Below are positions 51,396 to 59,332 of a stretch of DNA of 64,000 nucleotides, piece after piece. The DNA is from Paenibacillus sp. PL2-23 (GTDB taxonomy: Bacteria; Bacillota; Bacilli; Paenibacillales; Paenibacillaceae). Location of the stretch: NCBI RefSeq assembly GCF_040834005.1, contig NZ_CP162129.1:5266501-5330500 (forward strand). Direction: 5' to 3'. Every line of letters begins with the position of its first letter. Within the stretch, counting starts at the first letter, position 1. The notes under the pieces are model-generated. The model saw nothing but the letters and a program-made list of their open reading frames with translations. It did no database searches and was not told the DNA's origin. A program made the translations under genes and the position numbers.

Positions 51396-53293
51396 GACAG
51401 CAGCCTCCTTCCGATAATCGCCAGCGCCAGGACAACCATTCCAAGCACAGCCGCCAGACTGTACGTCTGCACCTGACCGTTCTGCAGCCGCAGCGCCAGC
51501 CGTCCCGCAGCATGGGCAGTCAGGCCGGCGAGCTTGACCGCGCCGCCAACCACATAGCGGTCGAACGCTTCCAGCGCCGCGCCAAAACCGCGAAGACCTC
51601 TCGCGAACACGGCTTCATACAGCTCGTCGATGCCGTATTTTCGTTCAACGAGCCGCACAAGACCTGGAGCCTTCTGGGCCAGGGAAAGCCTCGACGAGCC
51701 AGCGCCGCTCCCTTTGCCCCATAGCGTCCAGCCGGCCAGCACGCCAAGGACAGCGACTGCAATGGAGCCGATCAGGGCTGCCGCGCTGGCATGCGGCGCT
51801 GCCGCCTCGCCCGTCAGCCATTCGCCGAGCCAGCCATTCCATGGCGTCTCCACAAAGCCGGCCGCAATAGCGAGCGCCGCAAGCACAACCATAGGAATGG
51901 TCATAACGGCAGGCGACTCCTTGACAGCTCGCGCAGCGCTGCCCGGCTTCACCGCCGTTCCCCCTGACCGGCCAAGGAAGACCAGCACGAACAGCCTTGT
52001 CATATAGAGAGCGGTACAGAATGCCGTCGCAAGCGCCACCGCGAACAGCAGCGGGCTCTCCGCAAGCGCCGCCGCCAGGATGACATCCTTGGACCAGAAG
52101 CCCGACAGCGGCGGAATGCCTGACAGCGCCAGCGCGCCAATCGCGAAGGTCCAGGCCGTCGTCCGCATCGTCCTGCCCAGTCCCCCCATCTCCTGTATGT
52201 TGGCGGTATGGACCGCATGAATGACGCTGCCTGCCGCCAAGAACAGGAGCGCCTTGAAGAACGCGTGCGTGAACAGATGGAAGACCGCACCCGTGACAGA
52301 CCCCAATCCAAGCGCAAGCATCATGTACCCCAGCTGGCTGATGGTGGAATAGGCGAGAATTCGCTTCAGATCATTTTGTGCAAGCGCAATCGTTGCCGCG
52401 AAAATCGCCGTAAACGCGCCGACGCAGGCGACTGTTCGCATGGCCGCCTCCGACGCCTCGAAGATGTCGAAGGTGCGCGCCACCAAGAACACCCCTGCCG
52501 CAACCATCGTCGCCGCGTGAATCAGCGCGCTGATCGGAGTGGGGCCCTCCATGGCGTCCGGCAGCCACACATGCAGAGGGAACTGGCCCGATTTGCCCAC
52601 CGCACCGAGGAAGATCAGCAGCGCGATGAGCGTTGTGATGCCATCGGTGATCGTGCCGCCTTGATTGTCGAAGACGCTTTGGATCATGGTGAAGCCAAGC
52701 GAATGCTCCGGCATATACCAGAACAGCAGCAGAATCGCCAGGAATAGACCGGCGTCGCCGACGCGGGTGACGATAAACGCTTTTTTGGCCGCTGCCTTCG
52801 CCGCAGGTCTTGCATACCAGAAGCCAATGAGCAGGAACGAGCATACCCCGACCAGCTCCCAGAACAGGTAGAACGACAGCAGGTTATCGGATAGCACAAG
52901 GCCCAGCATAGAGAAGGTGAACAGCGAGACATAGCCGTAAAATACAACAATTCGTTCATCCCCGCCCATATAGCCTGCGGAATATACATTCACGAGGAAG
53001 CCGACCAGCGTCACGATGACCAGCATCAGCGAGGTCAGATTCGTCACCTCATAGCCAATGGTCAGCGTATAGCCGCCGATGGCGATCCAATCGAAGCCGT
53101 TGCTGTAGTCCACCGCGTTCGGCTTCAGCCGCTCCAGCAGCACAAGCAGAGACATGACCAACGCGCCGCATGCGCCGATTGAGCCAATCCAGGCCCCCGC
53201 AGATCGATAGCCCCTGCCGAGCGCCGTCAGAATCAGGAAGGAAGCGAGGGGAAGAAGCGGTATGGTCCATGCTATTTTGGCAAAAAAGTCCAT
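51392..53293 (-). CDS. nuoL: Complex I subunit L
   Basis: The 633-residue product is the distal antiporter-like subunit, with about 15-16 membrane segments and the long lateral helix near the C-terminus. Motifs include WELVGVCSFLLIGFWY (about 145), KSGQFPLHVWLPDAMEGPTP (about 234) and HAFFKALLFLAAGSVIHAVH (about 340). AGGAGGTGAGCGGAGG precedes the ATG, 7 nt after the nuoK stop. No missing residues were noticed. Confidence 0.96.
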   Translation of the reverse strand: MDFFAKIAWTIPLLPLASFLILTALGRGYRSAGAWIGSIGACGALVMSLLVLLERLKPNAVDYSNGFDWIAIGGYTLTIGYEVTNLTSLMLVIVTLVGFLVNVYSAGYMGGDERIVVFYGYVSLFTFSMLGLVLSDNLLSFYLFWELVGVCSFLLIGFWYARPAAKAAAKKAFIVTRVGDAGLFLAILLLFWYMPEHSLGFTMIQSVFDNQGGTITDGITTLIALLIFLGAVGKSGQFPLHVWLPDAMEGPTPISALIHAATMVAAGVFLVARTFDIFEASEAAMRTVACVGAFTAIFAATIALAQNDLKRILAYSTISQLGYMMLALGLGSVTGAVFHLFTHAFFKALLFLAAGSVIHAVHTANIQEMGGLGRTMRTTAWTFAIGALALSGIPPLSGFWSKDVILAAALAESPLLFAVALATAFCTALYMTRLFVLVFLGRSGGTAVKPGSAARAVKESPAVMTIPMVVLAALAIAAGFVETPWNGWLGEWLTGEAAAPHASAAALIGSIAVAVLGVLAGWTLWGKGSGAGSSRLSLAQKAPGLVRLVERKYGIDELYEAVFARGLRGFGAALEAFDRYVVGGAVKLAGLTAHAAGRLALRLQNGQVQTYSLAAVLGMVVLALAIIGRRLLS

Positions 53294-53300
53294 CCTCCGC

Positions 53301-53603
53301 TCACCTCCTCATCTCATTATAGGCGTCCACGTCCACCGTTCCGCGCGCGCGGAACAGGGCTATCAGAATCGCAACTCCGACAGCAGCCTCGGCCGCCCCA
53401 ACCGTGATCGTAAAAATCGAAAATATCTGCCCCGTAAGGGCGGGCGCAACCCCGTACTTGGAGAAGGCGATCAAATTCAGGTTGACCGCATTCAGCATCA
53501 GCTCCAGCGACAGCAGCACAATAATCGCGTTGCGCTTGGCCAGCGCGCCGTACAAGCCGATGCAGAACATAATGGCGGCCAGGGTGAGATAGGATGAGAG
53601 CAT
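53301..53603 (-). CDS. nuoK: Complex I subunit K
   Basis: The 100 residues form three membrane segments, the full family length. Conserved Glu residues lie in LSLELMLNAVNLNLIAF (about 33-45) and GAAEAAVGVAI (about 72), which take part in proton transfer. It lies 3 nt after nuoJ and 7 nt before nuoL. Confidence 0.96.
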   Translation of the reverse strand: MLSSYLTLAAIMFCIGLYGALAKRNAIIVLLSLELMLNAVNLNLIAFSKYGVAPALTGQIFSIFTITVGAAEAAVGVAILIALFRARGTVDVDAYNEMRR

Positions 53604-53606
53604 CGA

Positions 53607-54131
53607 TTAGTCAGCCCCCTTCTTCGCCAACGCGATTGCCCCGATGAACGCGACCGTCAGCAGCACGGACAGCAGCTCGAACGGCACAATGTAGCCGGAG
53701 TACAGCAGCTCGCCGATCGCCAGCGTGTTGTCTTCCGCCTGCGTCGCGGTAGGGGCGGCGCCCGAGACCGGGAGCTCCGTCGTCCGGATCGCGTAGAAGA
53801 ACAGGCCGAACAGGCTGAGCGCTCCGACCGCTGCCAGCGTTTCATACAGCGGCCTCGCCGGCTGGGGCTCCCCGCCGCTATGCTTCGTCATCATAATGCC
53901 GAAGATCATGAGGATCGAGACGGCGCCCGCATAGATCAGCACTTGGACGAATGCGACGAATTCCGCGTCCAGCAGCACATACATGCCCGCAAGTCCCAGG
54001 AAGGCCGCCGCCATCGAGATGACCATATGCACAACCTTCTCCAGACTGATCATGAGCACGGAGCCGCCGATGATAATCGCCGCGAACACAAAAAACGCGA
54101 CAAGCTCTCCTGTTATGTCGACGTTAAGCAA
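53607..54131 (-). CDS. nuoJ: Complex I subunit J
   Basis: The 174-residue membrane subunit has five segments. The stretch FVAFVQVLIYAGAVSILMIF (about 58-77) contains the conserved Tyr and Gly of helix 3. It starts at TTG directly after the nuoI stop, with AAGGGGGCG about 9 nt upstream. The C-terminus LAKKGAD is short. Confidence 0.94.
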   Translation of the reverse strand: MLNVDITGELVAFFVFAAIIIGGSVLMISLEKVVHMVISMAAAFLGLAGMYVLLDAEFVAFVQVLIYAGAVSILMIFGIMMTKHSGGEPQPARPLYETLAAVGALSLFGLFFYAIRTTELPVSGAAPTATQAEDNTLAIGELLYSGYIVPFELLSVLLTVAFIGAIALAKKGAD

Positions 54132-54587
54132 TTATTTGGCGCCCCCTTTGCCCGGTGCTCCGATGTTGTTGTTGTCCTGGCGCACAAGGGTGTTGTTGTC
54201 GGTCAGCCATTCGGCGTCCTTATACAGCTCATCGCGGCTGTACGTCGCCAGCTCGAAGTGATTGGTCATGACGATCGCCTCCGTCGGGCACACCTCCGTG
54301 CACAGGTCGCACAGAATACAAATTTCGAAGTTGATGTCGAACGTGTCGATCACCTTGCCCTTCTTCTCCGGGTCCGGATTCGGCTTGCCCGTTAGGGTAA
54401 TGCAGTCCGTGGGGCAAATTCTCGCACATTGGTTGCAGACAATACACAGCTCCGGAATGAAATGCTGAATGCCCCGGAATCGGTCCGGCATCTCCATTGG
54501 AACATCGGGATAGGAGGTGGTAACCTTTGGCGCGGTCAGCGATTTGAGCGTGACCCCTAGTCCTTGCAGCAGTCCCTTTCCGTTCAT
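54132..54587 (-). CDS. nuoI: Complex I subunit I, 2x[4Fe-4S] protein
   Basis: NuoI carries clusters N6a and N6b, which pass electrons towards NuoB. The 151 residues have both motifs complete: CIVCNQCARICPTDC (about 47-61) and CILCDLCTEVCPTEA (about 91-105). The C-terminal 40 residues are Asn/Asp-rich. It is preceded by a 745-bp repeat-filled gap after nuoH, odd inside an otherwise tight operon, so it may have its own promoter or depend on read-through. Confidence 0.96.
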   Translation of the reverse strand: MNGKGLLQGLGVTLKSLTAPKVTTSYPDVPMEMPDRFRGIQHFIPELCIVCNQCARICPTDCITLTGKPNPDPEKKGKVIDTFDINFEICILCDLCTEVCPTEAIVMTNHFELATYSRDELYKDAEWLTDNNTLVRQDNNNIGAPGKGGAK

Positions 54588-55331
54588 CGCAATCTCCCCT
54601 TCTTATGCTAATCTCTCCAAATGGGCTTGCTGCTCCAAACGAACTGCAGGTTTTACAGCTAATCCCCGACGGAGCTTGCTACTCCAAACTATCTATAGGT
54701 TGTGCAGACCAGGTCATTCTCCCAAGCTAAGCCAGTTACTCTAACTAAATGCAGGTTTCGTTACAGCAAACTCCGCCAAATGGGTTGTGCAGCTAAGCTC
54801 TCAAACAAGCCCACATGCAAAATGTACAGTTATTTTCCCAATTGCCACCTTAATAACGGTAGCTAAATGCAGAAGGTACAGTTAAATTCAACGTTTTGGC
54901 GATAATGAGGGGTTTGACTTGGATTTAACTGTAGGTTGTGCAGCTAATTTCTCCAAATGAACTTTTTACTCTAAACTAACTGTACGTTTTGCAGCTAATC
55001 CCCGACTAAGCTTGCTACTCCAAACTATCTATAGGTTGTGCAGACCAGGTCATTCTCCCGAACTAAGCTAGTTACTCTAACTAACTGTACGTTTTGCAGC
55101 TAATCCCCGACTGAGCTTGTTACTCCATACTATCTATAGGTTGTGCAGACCAGGTCATTCTCCCAAGCTAAGCTAGTTACTCTAAACTAACTGTACGTTT
55201 TGCAGCTAATCCCCGACGGATCATGTTACTCCAAACTATCTATAGGTTGTGCAGACCAGGTCATTCTCCTAAACTAAGCTCGTTACTCCAAACGAACTGC
55301 AGGCTGCGCAGCTACGTCCGGCTATACCGTC
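54588..55331. repeat. Repeat array of about 105-bp units inside the nuo operon
   Basis: No gene fits this gap. ACTATCTATAGGTTGTGCAG occurs near 54688, 55024, 55129 and 55234, the last three about 105 nt apart. Halfway between them lies a related motif, AACTAACTGTACGTTTTGCAG. Monomers are thus about 52 bp. Two inverted copies occur near 54810 and 54862 (TAAATGCAGAAGGTACAGTT). The motif is nearly palindromic (CTGTA ... TGCAG). The same motif occurs at 32.3-32.5 kb. Confidence 0.85.
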
Positions 55332-56345
55332 CTATTTCACAAACAGCTCCAGCCACAGGGCGGTGAGGAACACATTGGCGATGGCAACCGGCAGCAGCAC
55401 CTTCCAGCCCAGGCTCATCAGCTGGTCGATGCGGACGCGCGGGAATGTGGCGCGAATCCAGAACAGCGAAAATACGACGAAGGCGAACTTGAGCAGGAAC
55501 CAGATGATGCCCGGCACGAAGTCCAGGAACGGAGCCGGCGCGTGCCAGCCGCCCAGGAACAGCACCGTAGTCAGCGCGGCGATGGCGTAGACGTACACAT
55601 ATTCCGCCAGCATGAAGAAGGCGAAGCGGAAGCCGCTGTATTCGACGTGGTAGCCAGCCACCAGCTCCGATTCCGCCTCCGGCAGGTCGAACGGCGTCCG
55701 GTTCAGCTCCGACACGGCCGCGATGAAGAACACGAGGAAGCCGATGAGCTGCGGGAACAGGTTCCAATGCCAGAACCACCCGCCCTCCTGCGCCGCGACA
55801 ATATCCTTCAGGTTGAGACTGCCGCTGAGCAGAATAACACCGACGACGGAGATGACAAGCGGCACCTCGTAGCTGATCATCTGCGCGGCGGAGCGCATCC
55901 CCCCGAGCAGCGCGTATTTGTTATTGGACGCCCAGCCGCCCAGCACAATCGCCAGCGTCGTGATGCCGGACAGCGCGGCGTAGTAGAGCAAGCCGACGTT
56001 CAGGTCCGCGAACACCAGCTTCTCGGAATACGGGATAACCGCCAGCACAGCGAACGAAGGGATGAACGCCAGCGCGGGCGCCAGGATGAAGAGCAGACGA
56101 TCCGCCTTGCGCGGGATCGTGTCCTCCTTGAGCAGCAGCTTGAGGATGTCGGCAACCGTCTGCAGCAAGCCGAACGGGCCGACGCGATTGGGACCGACGC
56201 GCAGCTGCATCCAGCCAATCACCTTCCGTTCGTAATAAATCGCATAGGTGACGAAGCCAAGCACGATGAGCAGGAACACGGCCGCCCACAGGAACAGCAC
56301 GAGGGCGTTGCCCCAGGTCATCGGTTCGTTCAGCCATGCTCCCAT
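55332..56345 (-). CDS. nuoH: Complex I subunit H
   Basis: NuoH anchors the peripheral arm and forms much of the quinone chamber. The 337 residues have about eight membrane segments. The family motifs RVGPNRVGPFGLLQTVADIL (about 43-62) and RTPFDLPEAESELVAGYHVE (about 215-234), with the conserved acidic residues, are intact. Its ATG overlaps the nuoD stop. It is the last gene before the repeat gap. Confidence 0.97.
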   Translation of the reverse strand: MGAWLNEPMTWGNALVLFLWAAVFLLIVLGFVTYAIYYERKVIGWMQLRVGPNRVGPFGLLQTVADILKLLLKEDTIPRKADRLLFILAPALAFIPSFAVLAVIPYSEKLVFADLNVGLLYYAALSGITTLAIVLGGWASNNKYALLGGMRSAAQMISYEVPLVISVVGVILLSGSLNLKDIVAAQEGGWFWHWNLFPQLIGFLVFFIAAVSELNRTPFDLPEAESELVAGYHVEYSGFRFAFFMLAEYVYVYAIAALTTVLFLGGWHAPAPFLDFVPGIIWFLLKFAFVVFSLFWIRATFPRVRIDQLMSLGWKVLLPVAIANVFLTALWLELFVK

Positions 56346-57445
56346 CAGGCATCCACCTCCCCAACCACGATATCGATGCCTCCCAGAATCGTAATTAAAT
56401 TGGTCATGGTCTCCCCGACAAGGAGCTTGGGCAAAATTTGCAGGTTCACGAACGACGGCCGCCTGAATTTGAGCCGGTATGGCTCCGCTTTGCCCTTGGA
56501 GACGATATGGCAGCCGATCTCGCCTCGCGGCGACTCGATACGCACATACGTCTCGCCAACCGGTGGACGGATGACGCGGGGCACCTTGCCCATCGTCTCA
56601 CCGTCCTGCGGGAACTGCTCCACCGCTTGCTTCAGAATGCGCAGGCTCTGCCGGATTTCCTCCAGCCGCACCCGGTAGCGGTCATAACAATCGCCGTTGT
56701 GCCCGACGGGAATATCGAATTCGAATCGGTCGTACAGGCTGTAGGGCTCATCCTTGCGGAGATCCCACTTGACCCCCGTACAACGAAGATTAGCGCCAGA
56801 CAGTCCGTAATCAATGGCTGTCGCAGCATCGTAGCGTCCGACCCCCTGGATGCGAGCCAAAAAGATTTCGTTCCCGGTAACCAGCTTGTCGTACTCCTGC
56901 AGCTTCTTCTCCATGTATGGAATGAACGCCCGCACCTTGTCGATCCAGCCTGGGGGAGCGTCCCACTTCACGCCGCCTACCCGCATATAGTTGTAGGTTA
57001 ATCGGGCGCCGCACAGCTCGTTGAACAGATTGATGATCGTCTCCCGATCACGGAACGCGTACAGAAAGGGACTCATCGCCCCGATATCCAGCAGGTAAGT
57101 GCCCCACCAGACGAGATGGCTCGCCACGCGCTGCAGCTCCATGACGATCAGCCGAAGAAATTCAGCCCGCAGCGGCACCTCCAGCCCCATCATCGTCTCC
57201 ACAGCGTGCACAAGCACATAATTGTTGGTCATCGCCGACACATAGTCCATCCGGTCCGTATAGGGAATAATCTGTGTAAAATTCAGGCTTTCCGCGATCT
57301 TCTCGGTCCCCCTGTGCAGATAGCCCATAACAGGTGTCGCTTCGGTAATCACTTCTCCGTCCAGCTTGACCACAATCCGGAACACGCCGTGCGTGCTGGG
57401 ATGCTGGGGTCCGACGTTAAGCAGCAGTTCTTCCGTCCGAATCAA
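56345..57445 (-). CDS. nuoD: Complex I 49-kDa-type subunit D
   Basis: The 366-residue protein shapes the quinone site with NuoB. It starts at TTG (57445), with GGAGGTG 8 nt upstream. NVGPQHPSTHGVFRIVVKLD (about 11-30) has the quinone-site His, GYLHRGTEKIAE follows (about 41), and the C-terminus DIVVGEVDA ends with the usual pattern near D-x-D/E-R. It lacks a fused NuoC domain; nuoC is a separate gene 5 nt upstream. Confidence 0.96.
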   Translation of the reverse strand: MIRTEELLLNVGPQHPSTHGVFRIVVKLDGEVITEATPVMGYLHRGTEKIAESLNFTQIIPYTDRMDYVSAMTNNYVLVHAVETMMGLEVPLRAEFLRLIVMELQRVASHLVWWGTYLLDIGAMSPFLYAFRDRETIINLFNELCGARLTYNYMRVGGVKWDAPPGWIDKVRAFIPYMEKKLQEYDKLVTGNEIFLARIQGVGRYDAATAIDYGLSGANLRCTGVKWDLRKDEPYSLYDRFEFDIPVGHNGDCYDRYRVRLEEIRQSLRILKQAVEQFPQDGETMGKVPRVIRPPVGETYVRIESPRGEIGCHIVSKGKAEPYRLKFRRPSFVNLQILPKLLVGETMTNLITILGGIDIVVGEVDA

Positions 57446-57450
57446 CTGGG

Positions 57451-58131
57451 CTACACCTCCGAATCGAGCGGCTCGTAATCTTTGCGGAGCGGATGGCCCG
57501 CCCAGTCATCCGGCATCATAATTCTTCTGAGATCGGGATGGCCCCTGAACCGCACGCCTAGCAGATCATAGATCTCCCTCTCGTTCCAGTTCGCTGTGGA
57601 CCAGACCGGCGTTGCCGACGGCACCTCAGCCCCCTCGCGATCCGTCCGCAGCTTGACGGCGACATCCGCCTTGCTCTCCAGCGACAGCAGATGGTAGACG
57701 ACCTCCAGATGAGTCTCGTAGTCAACGCCGGACACATTCCGCAAATAATTCATGCGCAGCGACTCATGATCGCGAAGCAGCAGCGCGGCCTGCGGCCAGC
57801 ACGCGGGATCAAGCACGAGAGTCGGCATGTCAGTGTTCAGCTCATTCAGATAAGCCTCCGCGATCGCTCCCGCTCCCAGCGCCTCCCCCAGGATCGCGAC
57901 GATTCGGTCCAGCTCGGGCTGCCGCCGCGACGGCTCCTTCGGCGGCTCCGGCTCGGCATGACCGGCAGCTTCCGCCGCTTCCGCCTCCGCCTTGGCCTTG
58001 GCGACGGCTCTCGCCGCTCTGGCCTCAGCCGCCGCCTTCAGCTTGGCTTCACGGTCGGGATCGACGGACGCAGCCGATTGCGAAGCAGCCGCCTCGCTTG
58101 CGCGCTCCGCCTTCTTGTCCTCCTCGCTCAT
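57451..58131 (-). CDS. nuoC: Complex I 30-kDa-type subunit C with charged N-terminal extension
   Basis: The C-terminal 150 residues are the NuoC fold, with LRMNYLRNVSGVDYETHLEV-like sequence (about 128-147), the signature EREIYDLLGVRFRGHPDLRR (about 185-204) and WAGHPLRKDYEPLD at the end. The first 75 residues are an added low-complexity segment rich in Ala, Glu and Lys (for example KLKAAAEARAARAVAKAKAE), probably helical and exposed. Similar extensions occur in some Bacillales. The ATG overlaps the nuoB stop by 4 nt. Confidence 0.94.
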   Translation of the reverse strand: MSEEDKKAERASEAAASQSAASVDPDREAKLKAAAEARAARAVAKAKAEAEAAEAAGHAEPEPPKEPSRRQPELDRIVAILGEALGAGAIAEAYLNELNTDMPTLVLDPACWPQAALLLRDHESLRMNYLRNVSGVDYETHLEVVYHLLSLESKADVAVKLRTDREGAEVPSATPVWSTANWNEREIYDLLGVRFRGHPDLRRIMMPDDWAGHPLRKDYEPLDSEV

Positions 58132-58661
58132 CGGCCCGTCACCCGCTTCCCGGTCTTCGCTTCATAACGAATCTTCTCCTGAAGCTTGTTGATGCCGTAT
58201 ATCAGCGCCGCCGGATTGGGCGGGCAGCCCGGAATGTAGACATCGACCGGCACGATCTGGTCGACGCCCTTAATAACGGCATACGACTTCACATAAGGCC
58301 CGCCCGCCGTGGCGCAGGAGCCCATCGCGATGACCCACTTCGGCTCCGGCATCTGATCATAGAGCCGGCGCAGCAGCGGGCCCATCTTCTTCGTTACGGT
58401 GCCCGACACAATCATGACATCGGACTGGCGCGGCGACGTGCGGAACATGACGCCGAAGCGGTCCAGATCGTAATGCGACGCGCCGGTGCCCATCATCTCG
58501 ATGGCGCAGCAGGCGAGGCCGAACGTAAGCGGCCACAGCGAATTGCTGCGCGCCCAAGCCTTCAGCTGCTCCAGCGTGCCCATAAACACGTTGCGTTCGA
58601 GTTCCTTGCGTTCCTCCAGCGTAATGGATTCCAGGTTAAGCCCATGCCCGTTCAGTTCCAT
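58128..58661 (-). CDS. nuoB: Complex I subunit B, cluster N2 protein
   Basis: NuoB binds the terminal [4Fe-4S] cluster N2, which reduces quinone. From the ATG at 58661 (GAGGGTG about 6 nt upstream) the protein has 177 residues. A longer reading from 58682 is possible but lies further inside nuoA. The ligands are present: GLACCAIEMM (two Cys), IAMGSCATAGGPY and YIPGCPPNPAALIYG. It overlaps the nuoA end by 10 nt. Confidence 0.96.
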   Translation of the reverse strand: MELNGHGLNLESITLEERKELERNVFMGTLEQLKAWARSNSLWPLTFGLACCAIEMMGTGASHYDLDRFGVMFRTSPRQSDVMIVSGTVTKKMGPLLRRLYDQMPEPKWVIAMGSCATAGGPYVKSYAVIKGVDQIVPVDVYIPGCPPNPAALIYGINKLQEKIRYEAKTGKRVTGR

Positions 58662-59017
58662 TTCAGCACCCTCTTCTTCCAAGCGTATAGAAGTCCGACG
58701 AGCAGCATGCCTGCGAAGATGAACATTTCAACCAGAACAAAAAAGCCGAGCTTATTGTACGCAACGGCCCATGGATATAAGAAAACGGTTTCCACATCAA
58801 AGATAACAAACATAAGCGCAAACAAATAGTACCGGATGTTGAATTGAACCTGACCCTCGCCTACGGGCTCATTGCCGCTCTCATACGTGCTTCGCTTCGG
58901 CTCCGTCGGCTTGTGCGGCCGCAGCCGCCTTCCGGCAGTCAGAGCGACAACCGGCAGCAGAATGCCAAGCACAAGAAAGATCGCGACCACAACGTAATGG
59001 TTGACATAGTGTGCCAT
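58652..59017 (-). CDS. nuoA: Complex I subunit A
   Basis: The 121-residue membrane protein has three segments. The loop YESGNEPVGEGQVQFNIRYY (about 44-63) lies by the quinone entry, and FVIFDVETVFLYPWA (about 70-84) has the conserved acidic residues. GGAGGAG is 5 nt before the ATG. It leads an eleven-gene operon without nuoE, nuoF or nuoG, so the complex lacks the NADH-oxidising module. Confidence 0.96.
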   Translation of the reverse strand: MAHYVNHYVVVAIFLVLGILLPVVALTAGRRLRPHKPTEPKRSTYESGNEPVGEGQVQFNIRYYLFALMFVIFDVETVFLYPWAVAYNKLGFFVLVEMFIFAGMLLVGLLYAWKKRVLKWN

Positions 59018-59072
59018 ACAATCTCCTCCATAACAGGATGGTATGCAGGTACTTGGTCAATTTTTCCTCACA

Positions 59073-59101
59073 ATTATAACAAATGCTTCCTGCACCGTCT
59101 A
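59073..59101 (-). promoter_or_regulatory. Likely sigma-A promoter of the nuo operon
   Basis: On the minus strand TAGACG and TATAAT are 17 nt apart, placing the start about 50 nt before the nuoA ATG. The rest of the gap 59018-59332 contains no gene. Confidence 0.6.
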
Positions 59102-59251
59102 TGACGGAGTTAGCCCTGCTTGTCCCTCTCCCGTCTTGTTCCGGAAGCGGAGCACCTGATGGTACGGGAACGAAGCATGAGCGGAAGCCTCCCTTCTGCT
59201 GGGTTCGGATCACTCATTAGGGTAACTCTTCCATGCCAAAAATATGTATAC

Positions 59252-59300
59252 GGCAAATAAGCGCGAAGCCCCGACCATGAGATCGGAACTCCGCGCTTAT
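59252..59300 (-). terminator. Terminator after the sulfatase gene
   Basis: On the minus strand ATAAGCGCG pairs with CGCGCTTAT, with further inner pairs (CCGA/TCGG), then ATTTG. It is about 33 nt after the stop. Confidence 0.75.
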
Positions 59301-59332
59301 ATGTTCAATTCAGCCAATCTGTTACCAGGCTG

